Assembly: GCF_001020985.1 (NCBI RefSeq)
Contig: NZ_CP011542.1
Location: 868,001 to 932,000, forward strand
Source: Corynebacterium mustelae
GTDB lineage: Bacteria; Actinomycetota; Actinomycetes; Mycobacteriales; Mycobacteriaceae
Direction: 5' to 3'
DNA length: 64,000 nt
The notes beneath the pieces are model-generated. The model had not been told where the DNA came from and made no database searches. It worked only from the letters and a program-made list of their open reading frames with translations. Both the position numbers and the translations under genes were made by a program. Each line of letters starts with the position of its first letter. Positions within the stretch are counted from its first letter, which is position 1. This document shows, one piece after another, positions 43,913-52,222 of the stretch.

Positions 43913-44095
43913 TTGCGCATCATACGAAAAGCCAAAATTTACCAAGGGCGGAGCACTAGAAGCTGGGTAGTGCGGTTCCTCCAGCACTACCCAGAATTAC
44001 AACAAACCGAAACGGTGGGGATGCTGCAAATGAAATCCCACTCCGAGGCTATACGCTTCGCACACACCTGGGTAAAAGGCGGTAAACAACCATGA
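43913..44095 (+). CDS. Small basic phage protein
   Basis: About 60 residues from TTG 43913, preceded by AGAAAGAAGA; a longer frame from TTG 43853 crosses the palindrome and is less likely. It contains AKIYQGRSTRSWVVRFLQHY and ends HTWVKGGKQP. The stop overlaps the next start (ATGAG). Unrecognised. Confidence 0.5.
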   Translation: MRIIRKAKIYQGRSTRSWVVRFLQHYPELQQTETVGMLQMKSHSEAIRFAHTWVKGGKQP

Positions 44096-44559
44096 GCAAC
44101 TACACCCTCACAGACACCGAACTGCTCCGACGCCTCTACGAATACTCGCAAAAAGGGACAAGATACGACCCAGACAACGCTGCAAAAGGACACAGGGTTT
44201 ACCCCGGGTCGGACGAGAGGGACACGTTCCTACAACTCCTCACCAGCCCCGACTACTTCGCTGAATACCTCCACGGCACACCCAATCGCATCGACTCTTA
44301 TCTTCCCGAAGACCCGGCTCAGCCGAAGATCAACGCAGACGAGAAAATCGTCATCCTCGGAATCGACGACACCCACAGCGAAATATATAACTGCCAATGG
44401 GAAACCGACGAATACCCAGAGCCCATATTCGAAAACCTCACCCCGTCGCAGCTGCTGACAATCGGCATCGCCTGCATCAGCGGCGCGATCATCCAACAAC
44501 ACAACCAAGAAAGCCTCGATAATGCTCAACGCCGACATCATCAAGAAAAAGATAGCTGA
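44092..44559 (+). CDS. Hypothetical phage early protein
   Basis: A 155-residue acidic protein without recognised motifs. LTDTELLRRLYEYSQKGT near the start is helical; the centre IVILGIDDTHSEIYNCQWET looks beta-rich. Coupled to the preceding gene by overlap and overlapping the next by 38 bases. Confidence 0.5.
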   Translation: MSNYTLTDTELLRRLYEYSQKGTRYDPDNAAKGHRVYPGSDERDTFLQLLTSPDYFAEYLHGTPNRIDSYLPEDPAQPKINADEKIVILGIDDTHSEIYNCQWETDEYPEPIFENLTPSQLLTIGIACISGAIIQQHNQESLDNAQRRHHQEKDS

Positions 44560-44818
44560 GAAACAGCAAGAAATAGCCGACCTTAAAGAACAACTCCGAA
44601 CCGCCGAAACCCCCGGCTTCCATCTAGGCGCAGGCTACAACGGCCTACAGCTACTCAAAGCCCCCGTAGGGACCATCGTACGCGACAGGCTTGGCACCGA
44701 ATACATTTGCGCCGGACACCCAGTAGACACCAAGCAGACGTCGTGGGTGCGACTCGGGCGCCAACTATCACACGGCGCGACCTACACCATCATCTACCTA
44801 CCCAAAGAAAAACCATGA
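44522..44818 (+). CDS. Hypothetical phage early protein
   Basis: A 98-residue protein with an N-terminal coiled coil (IIKKKIAEKQQEIADLKEQL) and a C-terminal beta-rich part (VGTIVRDRLGTEYICAGHPV). Stop and next start overlap as ATGA. Confidence 0.5.
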   Translation: MLNADIIKKKIAEKQQEIADLKEQLRTAETPGFHLGAGYNGLQLLKAPVGTIVRDRLGTEYICAGHPVDTKQTSWVRLGRQLSHGATYTIIYLPKEKP

Positions 44819-45003
44819 CCCACCGCGTCACCTTCAAATGGTGCCGAAACCACAAACTGTGGTGGCTCCAATGGGACGAAGGGGATCACACCCACCTGAT
44901 AAGCATCGGACCAGACTACCCGATGATCTACGGAGACTACCTACGAGTACTAGAAAAAATACGCACCAATGCCACCGCGTTGTCCAAAAACACAAAACCA
45001 TAA
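44815..45003 (+). CDS. Small hypothetical phage protein
   Basis: A 62-residue protein, tryptophan-rich at the start (FKWCRNHKLWWLQWDEGDHT). The ATG at 44815 overlaps the previous stop codon and gives a sensible start; a longer reading frame upstream is out of context. Confidence 0.5.
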   Translation: MTHRVTFKWCRNHKLWWLQWDEGDHTHLISIGPDYPMIYGDYLRVLEKIRTNATALSKNTKP

Positions 45004-45015
45004 AGGATCCTAACC

Positions 45016-45258
45016 ATGCCTGAAGCCGCCTTCACCTTCCTAGCCTTCTTCTTCAAACACGCACTAGACATGGGCGAGGACTTCAGCACCGAAGAAAACC
45101 GAAAACTCGTCAAAGACGTGACAGAAAACTGTAGCGACGAACTCCAAGCCCTCAGCCGCGCCATCAAACGACTACGAGACCGGGAAGGCATGCCCGAAAT
45201 CAGCACCGTGCTGAAAGCTACCAACATATCCATGGCACTGCTACTACTCCGAGGATAA
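45016..45258 (+). CDS. Small hypothetical phage protein
   Basis: An 80-residue helical protein (LVKDVTENCSDELQALSRAI). AAAGGATCC precedes the start. It is the last of a run of small early genes before a large hairpin. Confidence 0.5.
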   Translation: MPEAAFTFLAFFFKHALDMGEDFSTEENRKLVKDVTENCSDELQALSRAIKRLRDREGMPEISTVLKATNISMALLLLRG

Positions 45259-45277
45259 CCAACAACCCCACCATTCG

Positions 45278-45311
45278 AAGCGCCCCTAGAGCCAGGTGGC
45301 TTGGGGCGCTT
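45278..45311 (+). terminator. Stable hairpin between early gene block and primase
   Basis: AAGCGCCCC (45278-45286) pairs with GGGGCGCTT (45303-45311) and encloses a smaller GCCA-GG-TGGC stem. No T-run follows, so termination strength is uncertain; it could modulate expression of the primase-helicase gene. Confidence 0.5.
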
Positions 45312-45357
45312 AACCATTAACCCCAGCAAAAACCAAGAGCAAAAGGAGAAAACCCCG

Positions 45358-47790
45358 ATGACCACCCCGAGCCGAGAAATCAAACTAGCCACAGCCCCCA
45401 CTCGGCTCGCACGCCGCTGGGAAAACACCCTCACAACCTGGCCACACCTCAAACAACGACTCCAAACCCCCAGCATCAGCCAAACAACCGTCGAAAAATA
45501 CCACGCCCTCCCCAAAGCCCAACAAGCAGACCTCAAAGACCACGGAGGATTCGTCGGAGGCCACCTCCAACACGGACGCCGCAAAAAAGACGCAGTACTC
45601 TCCCGAAGCATCCTATGCCTCGACATCGACGACCCACCCCAAAACCTCCTCACCACACTACCCGACACCCTCACCTGCGAATGGGTAGCATACTCCACCC
45701 ACTCCCACACACCCACCAACCCACGCCTACGACTCATCCTCCCACTCACCCGCGACGTCACCGCCGACGAATACGAAGCCATCGGACGCCGCATCGCCCA
45801 AGACATCGGAATCGATTTTTTCGACGACACCACCTACCAAGCCCACCGGCTCATGTACTGGCCCTCCAAATGCGTCGACGGCGAATACCTCTACCAAGAA
45901 AACCACGGCACCTGGCTAGACCCAGACAAAACCCTCAACCGGTTCGACGACTGGCGGGACGTCACCACCTGGCCCGTATCCAGCCGACAAGCAAACATCA
46001 TCAAACACACCGCCGACCGGCAAGCCGACCCACTCGAAAAACCCGGCATCGTCGGCGCATTCTGCCGAGCCTTCACCATCCACGAAGCCATCACAGAATT
46101 CCTAGAAAACACATACGCCACATCCACCATCCCCGACCGATACACCTACACACCAGGCGAATCCGCCAACGGAGTCATCACCTACGACAACAAATTCGCC
46201 TACTCCCACCACGGCACCGACCCCGCAGGCGGCCAACTCTGCAACGCCTTCGACCTCGTCCGAATCCACCTATATGGCGGCGAAGACGACGACACCAACC
46301 CAAACACCCCACCAGCAGCCAAACCCTCCTACCAATCCATGGTACGGCTAGCCACAAACCACCCCGTAGTGAAACAAGCACTCGCCACCGAACGCATCCA
46401 ACAAGCACAACAAGAGTTCGACGGCCTAGACGTAGACACACCCACCGAAGCAGGCGAATGGGAATCACTACTAGAACTCAACAAAAACGGAAAGGTCATC
46501 GATGTTTTATCCAACTACGTCACAATCCTCACCCACGAGAAAACCCTCCAAGGCATCGCCCTGAACGAACTCACCGGAGGGGTCGACATCCACCCAGGCA
46601 AACCAACCCCCTGGGCACAAACAAAACCAGGCTGGTCAGACACCGACAACGCCCACCTACGCGTACTACTACAAAAACGCTGGGGTTTATATCACGTCGG
46701 TAAAACCAAAGACGCCCTCGCGGCCGTATCAGCACAGCGCTCCTTCCACCCCGTCCGCGACTACCTCGACCAGCTACCCGCCTGGGACGGGGTTAAGCGT
46801 GTAGACCGCCTGTTCGTCGACTACCTCGGCGCAGACGACACCGAATACGTACGGGCCGTCACCAGAAAAACACTCGTCGCAGCAGTAGCTAGGGTACGCA
46901 CACCCGGGGTGAAATTCGACCAAGTGCTTATCCTCAACGGCCCCCAAGGTGTGGGTAAGTCTACGATCTTCGCACGGCTAGCAGGACAGTGGTTCTCCGA
47001 CGCCCTCACACTGCTCGACATGAAAGACAAAACCGGAGCCGAAAAACTCCAAGGCTACTGGATCCTCGAACTCGGCGAACTCGCCGGAATGCGAAAAATG
47101 GAAGTCGAAACCGTCAAAGGATTCCTCTCCCGCACCGACGACAAATACCGCGCCGCCTACGGCACCGTCGTAGAATCCCACCCCCGCCAATGCATCATCG
47201 TAGGCTCCACCAACGCCGAAAACGGATTCCTCCGCGACAACACCGGAAACCGCCGCTTCTGGCCCGTCACAGTCACAGACCACGCCACCAAAAAAGCATG
47301 GTCGATGACCGACGCCGAAGTAGACCAAATCTGGGCAGAAGCCCACCACTACTACCAGCAAGGAGAACCCCTCTACCTCACCGGAACACTCGCACACATA
47401 GCCACCCGTCAGCAGGAATCAGCCATCGAAACCGATGACCGCGCGGGACTAGTAGAAGCCTGGCTCGACATACCACTAGCCGACAACTGGGAAAACCTCA
47501 CCCTGACCCAGCGCCGACAGTGGTTCCAAACTATGGACGACTTCGGACACGTCGACGACTACACCGGGGCACTCGTACGCCGCGAAACCGTCACGAACCC
47601 GGAGATATGGGCGGAATGCTGGGGCCAAGACCCATCCAGGCTACGACCAGCCGACTCCTACGCGATAGCGGCCATCATGCAAAAAATGCCCGGATGGGAA
47701 AAACAAGGAAGCAAGCGAAAAACCAAATTATACGGGCAGCAGCGAGCGTATAAGCGATGCGATGAACCCGAGGATCAACCACCATTCTGA
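45358..47790 (+). CDS. VirE-type phage primase-helicase
   Basis: An 810-residue protein with two parts. The N-terminal 270 residues resemble an archaeo-eukaryotic-type primase: SILCLDIDDP, EWVAYSTHSHTPTNPRLRLI and AHRLMYWPS. The C-terminal half is the virulence-associated E / D5-like ATPase: PAWDGVKRVDRLFVDYLG, Walker A LNGPQGVGKSTIFARL, ILELGELAGMRKMEVETVK and STNAENGFLRDNTGNRRFWP. It would unwind and prime the phage genome. ATG 45358 follows AAAAGGAGAAAA. A striking repeat array begins three bases after its stop. Confidence 0.88.
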   Translation: MTTPSREIKLATAPTRLARRWENTLTTWPHLKQRLQTPSISQTTVEKYHALPKAQQADLKDHGGFVGGHLQHGRRKKDAVLSRSILCLDIDDPPQNLLTTLPDTLTCEWVAYSTHSHTPTNPRLRLILPLTRDVTADEYEAIGRRIAQDIGIDFFDDTTYQAHRLMYWPSKCVDGEYLYQENHGTWLDPDKTLNRFDDWRDVTTWPVSSRQANIIKHTADRQADPLEKPGIVGAFCRAFTIHEAITEFLENTYATSTIPDRYTYTPGESANGVITYDNKFAYSHHGTDPAGGQLCNAFDLVRIHLYGGEDDDTNPNTPPAAKPSYQSMVRLATNHPVVKQALATERIQQAQQEFDGLDVDTPTEAGEWESLLELNKNGKVIDVLSNYVTILTHEKTLQGIALNELTGGVDIHPGKPTPWAQTKPGWSDTDNAHLRVLLQKRWGLYHVGKTKDALAAVSAQRSFHPVRDYLDQLPAWDGVKRVDRLFVDYLGADDTEYVRAVTRKTLVAAVARVRTPGVKFDQVLILNGPQGVGKSTIFARLAGQWFSDALTLLDMKDKTGAEKLQGYWILELGELAGMRKMEVETVKGFLSRTDDKYRAAYGTVVESHPRQCIIVGSTNAENGFLRDNTGNRRFWPVTVTDHATKKAWSMTDAEVDQIWAEAHHYYQQGEPLYLTGTLAHIATRQQESAIETDDRAGLVEAWLDIPLADNWENLTLTQRRQWFQTMDDFGHVDDYTGALVRRETVTNPEIWAECWGQDPSRLRPADSYAIAAIMQKMPGWEKQGSKRKTKLYGQQRAYKRCDEPEDQPPF

Positions 47791-47793
47791 AAC

Positions 47794-48035
47794 GGGGGAC
47801 AACCTCCGGGGGACAACCTCAAAAAGCTAAAAGTTGTCCCCCAAAACACAGGGGGACAAGAAAAAGTTGTCCCCCAGGTTGTCCCCCACAAAAACGCGAG
47901 GTAAAAACACGAAAAACGTGCGTAGGGGGACAAGTTGACAACTAATTCTAATGAGTAAACAAAAACCTGAACGTATCTGCGCGTATACGCAGAACTCCGC
48001 GCACGTATAGAAAAACGAAAGAAGTTGTCCCCCCC
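47794..48035. repeat. Array of eight GGGGGACAA(C/G) repeats in both orientations
   Basis: Forward copies at 47794-47803, 47808-47817, 47851-47860 and 47925-47934; reverse copies (GTTGTCCCCC) at 47833-47842, 47866-47875, 47878-47887 and 48024-48033. Two forward copies end in G rather than C. Between copies 7 and 8 lies an A/T-rich stretch (47935-48020) with TTGACA and TTCTAATG. Spacing is irregular, unlike CRISPR. The array fits a phage replication origin or a multi-site operator. Confidence 0.8.
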
Positions 48036-48347
48036 ATGGACGAAAAACATGTAGAACAAGCACTCACGCGAGCCGTCAAAAACCTCGGCGGCCTATGCCT
48101 GAAATTCACAAGCCCCGGCCTCGCCGGAGTGCCAGACCGACTCATACTCCTCCCCGGAGGGTGCATCGCATTCGCCGAACTCAAAGCACCAGGCAAAAAA
48201 CCCAGACCAATCCAACGGGTACGCAAAAATCAAATAGAAAACCTCGGAGTGCCCGTCCACATCATCGACCACCCCAACCACATCCACGAGGTGCTACATG
48301 AAATACAAACCACACAACTACCAACAAGAAGCAACAACCTTCATTGA
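48036..48347 (+). CDS. VRR-NUC domain nuclease
   Basis: A 103-residue single-domain nuclease: KNLGGLCLKFTSPGLAGVPD then RLILLPGGCIAFAELKAPGK. The P-D and E-L-K residues are the PD-(D/E)XK metal site of the VRR-NUC family. Stand-alone phage VRR-NUC proteins are typically next to an SNF2 or DEAD helicase, as here. The last repeat copy of the upstream array directly abuts the ATG, lying between GAAAGAAG and the start, so binding there could repress translation or transcription. Confidence 0.88.
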   Translation: MDEKHVEQALTRAVKNLGGLCLKFTSPGLAGVPDRLILLPGGCIAFAELKAPGKKPRPIQRVRKNQIENLGVPVHIIDHPNHIHEVLHEIQTTQLPTRSNNLH

Positions 48348-49653
48348 ACAAACCCCAGAAGCAGCAATCCTTTTAGGCATGGGATTAGGCAAAACCATCA
48401 TCACCCTCACCGCCATCAACAACCTCATCTACGACCACTTCGACACACGAAAAGCCCTCATCATAGCCCCCTTGCGAGTAGCTAGAGACACCTGGCCTGC
48501 AGAACTCAAAAAATGGGACCACCTAGGGCACCTCCGCATGAGTAGCATCGTGGGAAGCCCCCAAAAACGACTCGAAGCACTCGCCACCGACGCCGACATC
48601 TACGTCATCAACCGAGAAAACATCCCATGGCTAGTAGACCACTACCAGCACGAGTGGCCATTCGACATGGTCATCATCGACGAACTCTCCAGCTTCAAAA
48701 ACCACCAAGCCAGACGGTCCAAAGCACTCCAAAAAATGCGACCCCACATCAAACGCATCATCGGCCTAACCGGAACACCCAGCCCCAACGGACTCATGGA
48801 CCTATGGGCCCAATTCCGACTACTCGACGGAGGCAAACGACTCGGCAGATACATCACCCACTACCGCAACCAATACTTCAACCCAGACAAACGCAACGGC
48901 ATGCAAATCTTCTCCTACACACTAAAACCGGGGGCAGAACAACAAATCTACAACCAAATCGCCGACATCACCCTCAGCATGAAAACCACCGACTACCTCC
49001 AACTACCACAATGCACGCACACCAACCACGTAGTACACCTCACGCCAACACAAACCAAAACCTACAACAGGTTTAAACGCGACCTCGTCCTAGAACTAGG
49101 CGACGAGACCATCGACGCAGCCAACGCCGCAGCACTCTCCGGAAAACTCCAACAACTCGCATCAGGCGCCATCTACACCAAGGACGGCCACACCGAGATA
49201 CACGACAAAAAACTCGACGCACTAGAAGACATCATCGAAGCCGCCAACGGCCAAACCGTCCTATGCTCCTACTGGTTCAAACACGAAGCAGAACGCATCC
49301 TGAAACGCTTCCCCCAAGCAACACACCTCGACACCGCCGAAGACTTCCACAAATGGAACCGCGGAGAAATACCCCTAGCACTCATACACCCAGCATCAGC
49401 AGGACACGGACTGAACCTCCAAACCGGCGGCCACATCATGGTCTGGTTCACAACACCCTGGAGCCTAGAGCTCTACGAACAAGCCAACGCCAGACTATTC
49501 CGGCAAGGACAAACCGAGCCCGTCAGCATCATCCACATCCAAGCGAAAGGCACAATCGACGAAGACGTACACAAAGCCCTAAGCCAAAAACACGCAACAC
49601 AAGACGGACTCATCACCGCCGTCGCCGCGCAACTACGAAAGGAAAACCAATGA
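48298..49653 (+). CDS. SNF2-type helicase
   Basis: A 451-residue superfamily 2 ATPase. It starts MKYKPHNYQQEATTFIEQTP, has motif I LLGMGLGKTIITLTAI, motif II VIIDELSSFKN, motif III GLTGTPSPNGLMDLW and a late motif VI-like ANARLFRQGQTEPVSIIHI. It overlaps the VRR-NUC gene by 50 bases in another frame; such pairs probably process branched DNA in replication or recombination. Confidence 0.9.
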   Translation: MKYKPHNYQQEATTFIEQTPEAAILLGMGLGKTIITLTAINNLIYDHFDTRKALIIAPLRVARDTWPAELKKWDHLGHLRMSSIVGSPQKRLEALATDADIYVINRENIPWLVDHYQHEWPFDMVIIDELSSFKNHQARRSKALQKMRPHIKRIIGLTGTPSPNGLMDLWAQFRLLDGGKRLGRYITHYRNQYFNPDKRNGMQIFSYTLKPGAEQQIYNQIADITLSMKTTDYLQLPQCTHTNHVVHLTPTQTKTYNRFKRDLVLELGDETIDAANAAALSGKLQQLASGAIYTKDGHTEIHDKKLDALEDIIEAANGQTVLCSYWFKHEAERILKRFPQATHLDTAEDFHKWNRGEIPLALIHPASAGHGLNLQTGGHIMVWFTTPWSLELYEQANARLFRQGQTEPVSIIHIQAKGTIDEDVHKALSQKHATQDGLITAVAAQLRKENQ

Positions 49654-49925
49654 GCCCAACCAACCCACTCACCGCAACCATCTACAGCGCACCAGGATGC
49701 ATGAAATGCCGCTACACCAAACGCGGACTAACCCGCCTCGGATTCACCATCATCGAGGAAAACATCCACGAACACCCCAACAAAATACAACTCATGGCTG
49801 ACATCAAAGCCGCCGAACTCCCCCTCGTCGAGGCCACCATCCATGGCGAACCCCACACATGGACCGGATACAGCGACACACGCATGAGAAACCTAGCCGA
49901 CACCATTCAGGAAGCCGACCAGTGA
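49650..49925 (+). CDS. NrdH/glutaredoxin-like protein
   Basis: A 91-residue thioredoxin-fold protein with the redox motif C-M-K-C in IYSAPGCMKCRYTKRGLTRL and a cis-proline region near ELPLVEATIHGEPHTWTGYS. It may supply electrons to a host ribonucleotide reductase during phage DNA synthesis. The correct start is ATG 49650, overlapping the helicase stop; GAAAGGAAAA precedes it. The stop overlaps the next gene (GTGA). Confidence 0.82.
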   Translation: MSPTNPLTATIYSAPGCMKCRYTKRGLTRLGFTIIEENIHEHPNKIQLMADIKAAELPLVEATIHGEPHTWTGYSDTRMRNLADTIQEADQ

Positions 49926-50530
49926 GCAACCTCAATAACAACCTCACAAACCTACTCTGGCTCGTCATCGAACTAGAACACATGCTAACCCTCCCACGGG
50001 TACCCGGAGGTGGGCGCAACCCAGGGCCCCCAGGGCCTACCGCACCAGTACCCGCCGCCGACATCGACCTCAGGCTAGAACTCGAAGACGAAATCCGAGA
50101 CGTCGTCACCCAAATCCACAGCGCGAACGAACAAAGCTACGTCCACCTAGTGGGCAAACCCCTATCAGCCTGGGTCCGTTGGCTAGTCGAGCATCAGCAC
50201 TGGCTATACGCACACCCTGAGCCGCAAGCAGTGGAGGACACCGTTGCGTACTGGACACATCGACTAGCAAACCGCATCGACCCCCGTGACGAACGCGAGC
50301 TAGCTAACCAGCCAGAGCCATGGCTCAACAGCCGAACGATACGCATAAAGCTAGAACGCAAAGGTCACCGCGTCAGCGCCGACCGGCTACGCCAATGGGC
50401 GCACAGAGGACACATAGCATCCAAGACAATGCAGATAGGCGGAAGCGAAGAAGTCCGCTACAGGCTAAGCGACGTACTGTCCTACCTGCTTAAACCCGAC
50501 CGCAGCGCCCCCAAAAGTGCAAAAATTTGA
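49922..50530 (+). CDS. Hypothetical phage protein with HTH-like C-terminus
   Basis: About 202 residues from GTG 49922. A Pro/Gly-rich linker (GGGRNPGPPGPTAPVPA) follows an N-terminal helix. The C-terminal part, LNSRTIRIKLERKGHRVSAD then RLRQWAHRGHIASKTM and VRYRLSDVLSYLL, resembles MerR/excisionase-type winged helices. Being the last early gene, just before a promoter and terminator, it could regulate late transcription (inference). Confidence 0.6.
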   Translation: MSNLNNNLTNLLWLVIELEHMLTLPRVPGGGRNPGPPGPTAPVPAADIDLRLELEDEIRDVVTQIHSANEQSYVHLVGKPLSAWVRWLVEHQHWLYAHPEPQAVEDTVAYWTHRLANRIDPRDERELANQPEPWLNSRTIRIKLERKGHRVSADRLRQWAHRGHIASKTMQIGGSEEVRYRLSDVLSYLLKPDRSAPKSAKI

Positions 50531-50557
50531 CAGCGCTGTCACGCCTGTTGATATAAT
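50527..50557 (+). promoter_or_regulatory. Candidate promoter overlapping a perfect palindrome
   Basis: TTGACA (50527-50532) and TATAAT (50552-50557) are both exact consensus boxes, 19 bases apart. The -35 box overlaps TGACAGCGCTGTCA (50528-50541), a perfect 14-base palindrome that looks like an operator. The promoter faces right, toward the late genes, and overlaps the previous stop codon. Confidence 0.6.
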
Positions 50558-50588
50558 CGACGCGACGACAACGTATATCTACATAACA

Positions 50589-50617
50589 AACCCCTAACAA
50601 CCCTGTTAGGGGTTTTC
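50589..50617 (+). terminator. Terminator 30 bases after the promoter
   Basis: AACCCCTAACA (50589-50599) pairs with TGTTAGGGGTT (50604-50614), an 11-pair stem with a four-base loop, followed by TTTTC. It can end the early operon, and would also stop transcripts from the 50527 promoter after about 50 bases. Confidence 0.88.
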
Positions 50618-50639
50618 GGCGTTTCAAGGGGGTCATCAT

Positions 50640-50927
50640 ATGTGGGACAGAAACAACCCGCGGTGCAGGACACCGGAATGGAAAGCCTTAAAGAGACAAG
50701 CCAAACGACAACTCCAAAATGAGTGCGCCGAATGCGGGCATCGCGAGGGGCTGGAGCTAGATCACATAACCCCGCATTTCGAAGGTGGGGCCGACAGCCT
50801 GGAAAACCTCCAATGGCTATGCGGACCGTGCCATAAGCGGAAGACCGACGAGGAGTCGATTCGGGCGAGGGCGAGGAAAGCGGCGACGCTTCGGCGGAGG
50901 CCTCGGCTGCCGTTCGGATTGGCCTAG
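50640..50927 (+). CDS. HNH endonuclease
   Basis: A 95-residue HNH nuclease with zinc-binding cysteines: CAECGHREGLELDHITPHFEG then NLQWLCGPCHKRKTDEE. The D-H, N and C-x-x-C-H-x-x-K residues are all present. HNH proteins just upstream of terminase assist genome packaging in many phages of this type. Its start is ATG 50640. Confidence 0.9.
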   Translation: MWDRNNPRCRTPEWKALKRQAKRQLQNECAECGHREGLELDHITPHFEGGADSLENLQWLCGPCHKRKTDEESIRARARKAATLRRRPRLPFGLA

Positions 50928-51244
50928 AGGGCGGTATCGAAAATGAAGCCCAATATCGAATGTGAAGCACTTCACATCAGCTACCCCCACCTGGGGGAGT
51001 ATCCCCCTCCCGAGCCACGGCGCCGCCGGAGGGCATAGGGCCTGACAGTCTGTACGGGTTTGGGCTTTCGATGTTGCGGGCACCCTGCGCGGGGCCCAGC
51101 GTCGCGCGAGTCGAACCCAACCGCAACCGGCGAGGTTTTTCGATTTCGGGGAAGCCAAACGCCCTCGCAGCGCCAAGTTGCGCCAAGAAAAATAAAAACC
51201 GCTGTTCATGGCTTTATTTCGTAACGTTTGGTAAAATTAAGGGC
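50928..51244 (+). promoter_or_regulatory. Non-coding spacer with an inverted repeat
   Basis: About 317 bases without a convincing gene. ATGTGAAG-CA-CTTCACAT at 50959-50976 is a perfect eight-base inverted repeat, and CCCCCACCTGGGGG follows. TAAAAT at about 51232-51237 lies eight bases before the next ATG, suggesting a leaderless start. The spacer next to terminase is a reasonable place for cos or pac, but no cohesive-end motif can be named. Confidence 0.45.
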
Positions 51245-51775
51245 ATGAAAAGGGCGTGTCAGCAGTGCAGGAATGAATTCGAAGCGGAAGGCTCACGGGG
51301 ACGGACCCCGAAATTCTGCTCATCCGCCTGTAAGCAACGCGCCTACAGACACCGGAAAGCAGCAACTCGACGCTTGCCCGAACTTTTAACCCAGCGCGCA
51401 TCGTGGGCAAGGGCCAAGGGGAAACGCCCCGTGCAGCCAAACGGTATGCCCGCGTCATCTACTGACGCCTCGACGTGGGCGAATTTTCAGGACGTTACCC
51501 GCGGTGAAGGCGATGGGTTCGGAGTAATGCTGGGTGGCGGGTTAGGCTGCCTGGACTTGGACAATTGTTTTCAAGGTTCACGGCTCACACGTTGGGCGCG
51601 CAAGGCGATAGAGAAGCTTCCTTTTGAAGTGGTGTTCGCCGAACGGTCCATGAGCGGCCGCGGCCTACATGTTTTTGTTAAAGCGCCGGAAATGCCCGGA
51701 AGGAAGCGCGGGGGCGTTGAGTTTTACAGTCGCGCACGGTTTATTCGGGTGACGGGCGACGCGTTTTCGATTTAG
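51245..51775 (+). CDS. Prim-pol-like protein with N-terminal zinc finger
   Basis: A 176-residue protein. The start, CQQCRNEFEAEGSRGRTPKF then CSSACKQRAYRHRKA, is a zinc ribbon. The rest, DGFGVMLGGGLGCLDLDNCF, FAERSMSGRGLHVFVKAPEM and GGVEFYSRARFIRVTG, matches the bifunctional primase-polymerase N-terminal domain (D-x-D, S-G-x-G-x-H and the terminal RF-x-x-x-TG). The D-L-D catalytic pair is present. Its position between HNH and terminase, away from the replication genes, is unusual. An upstream frame to 51071 has no ribosome-binding site. Confidence 0.72.
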   Translation: MKRACQQCRNEFEAEGSRGRTPKFCSSACKQRAYRHRKAATRRLPELLTQRASWARAKGKRPVQPNGMPASSTDASTWANFQDVTRGEGDGFGVMLGGGLGCLDLDNCFQGSRLTRWARKAIEKLPFEVVFAERSMSGRGLHVFVKAPEMPGRKRGGVEFYSRARFIRVTGDAFSI

Positions 51776-51790
51776 CTAGCTAGTGAGGGG

Positions 51791-52222
51791 GTGGTTTCTT
51801 TGCCGGGGCCGCCGCCGAAGAAAAACGCCCGCAGGCGTAACGCACGACCAGACTGGGTGACATTGCCTGCGGAAGGGCGCAAAGGCAAGGCGCCGAAGTG
51901 GCCCTTGAAGGGGCGCAGCCCAGCGGGGTGGACGGCGCTATGGAGAAAACCGCAAGCCGTAATGTGGGAGCGCAACGGTGACGATCTTCTAGTGGCTAGG
52001 TATTTGCAAATTTCTAACCTGGTGCAAGAAAACCTCAGCAGCGGGAAAGTACCTACCAATGCCTTGGCCGAACAGCGGCAGATTGAGGACCGACTCGGGT
52101 TGTCCCCAATGGCAATGAAGCGCTTGCAGTGGGAAATTTCGGAGGACGTTTCGGAGGTGAAAAAACCCTCGGACAGCGGTGTTGTGATTGAGGCGGGTGA
52201 TCGATTTGCAAACCTCATCTGA
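51791..52222 (+). CDS. terS: Terminase small subunit
   Basis: About 140 residues. It begins with a basic proline-rich region (PGPPPKKNARRRNARPDW) followed by WRKPQAVMWERNGDDLLVAR and RQIEDRLGLSPMAMKRLQWE, the pattern of P27-type small terminases that recognise the packaging site. Starts GTG 51791 and TTG 51800 are both possible; GAGGGGG lies upstream. It is followed by the large subunit with overlap. Confidence 0.8.
   Translation: MVSLPGPPPKKNARRRNARPDWVTLPAEGRKGKAPKWPLKGRSPAGWTALWRKPQAVMWERNGDDLLVARYLQISNLVQENLSSGKVPTNALAEQRQIEDRLGLSPMAMKRLQWEISEDVSEVKKPSDSGVVIEAGDRFANLI

Noticed and set aside
45615..46703. Plus-strand frame of 362 residues, Arg/His/Pro-rich, inside the primase-helicase
   Set aside because: It is a shifted reading of A/C-rich codons of the real gene, whose VirE motifs are intact.
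47794..48035. CRISPR array
   Set aside because: The 10-base repeats are too short, occur in both orientations and have irregular spacing; no cas genes are present.
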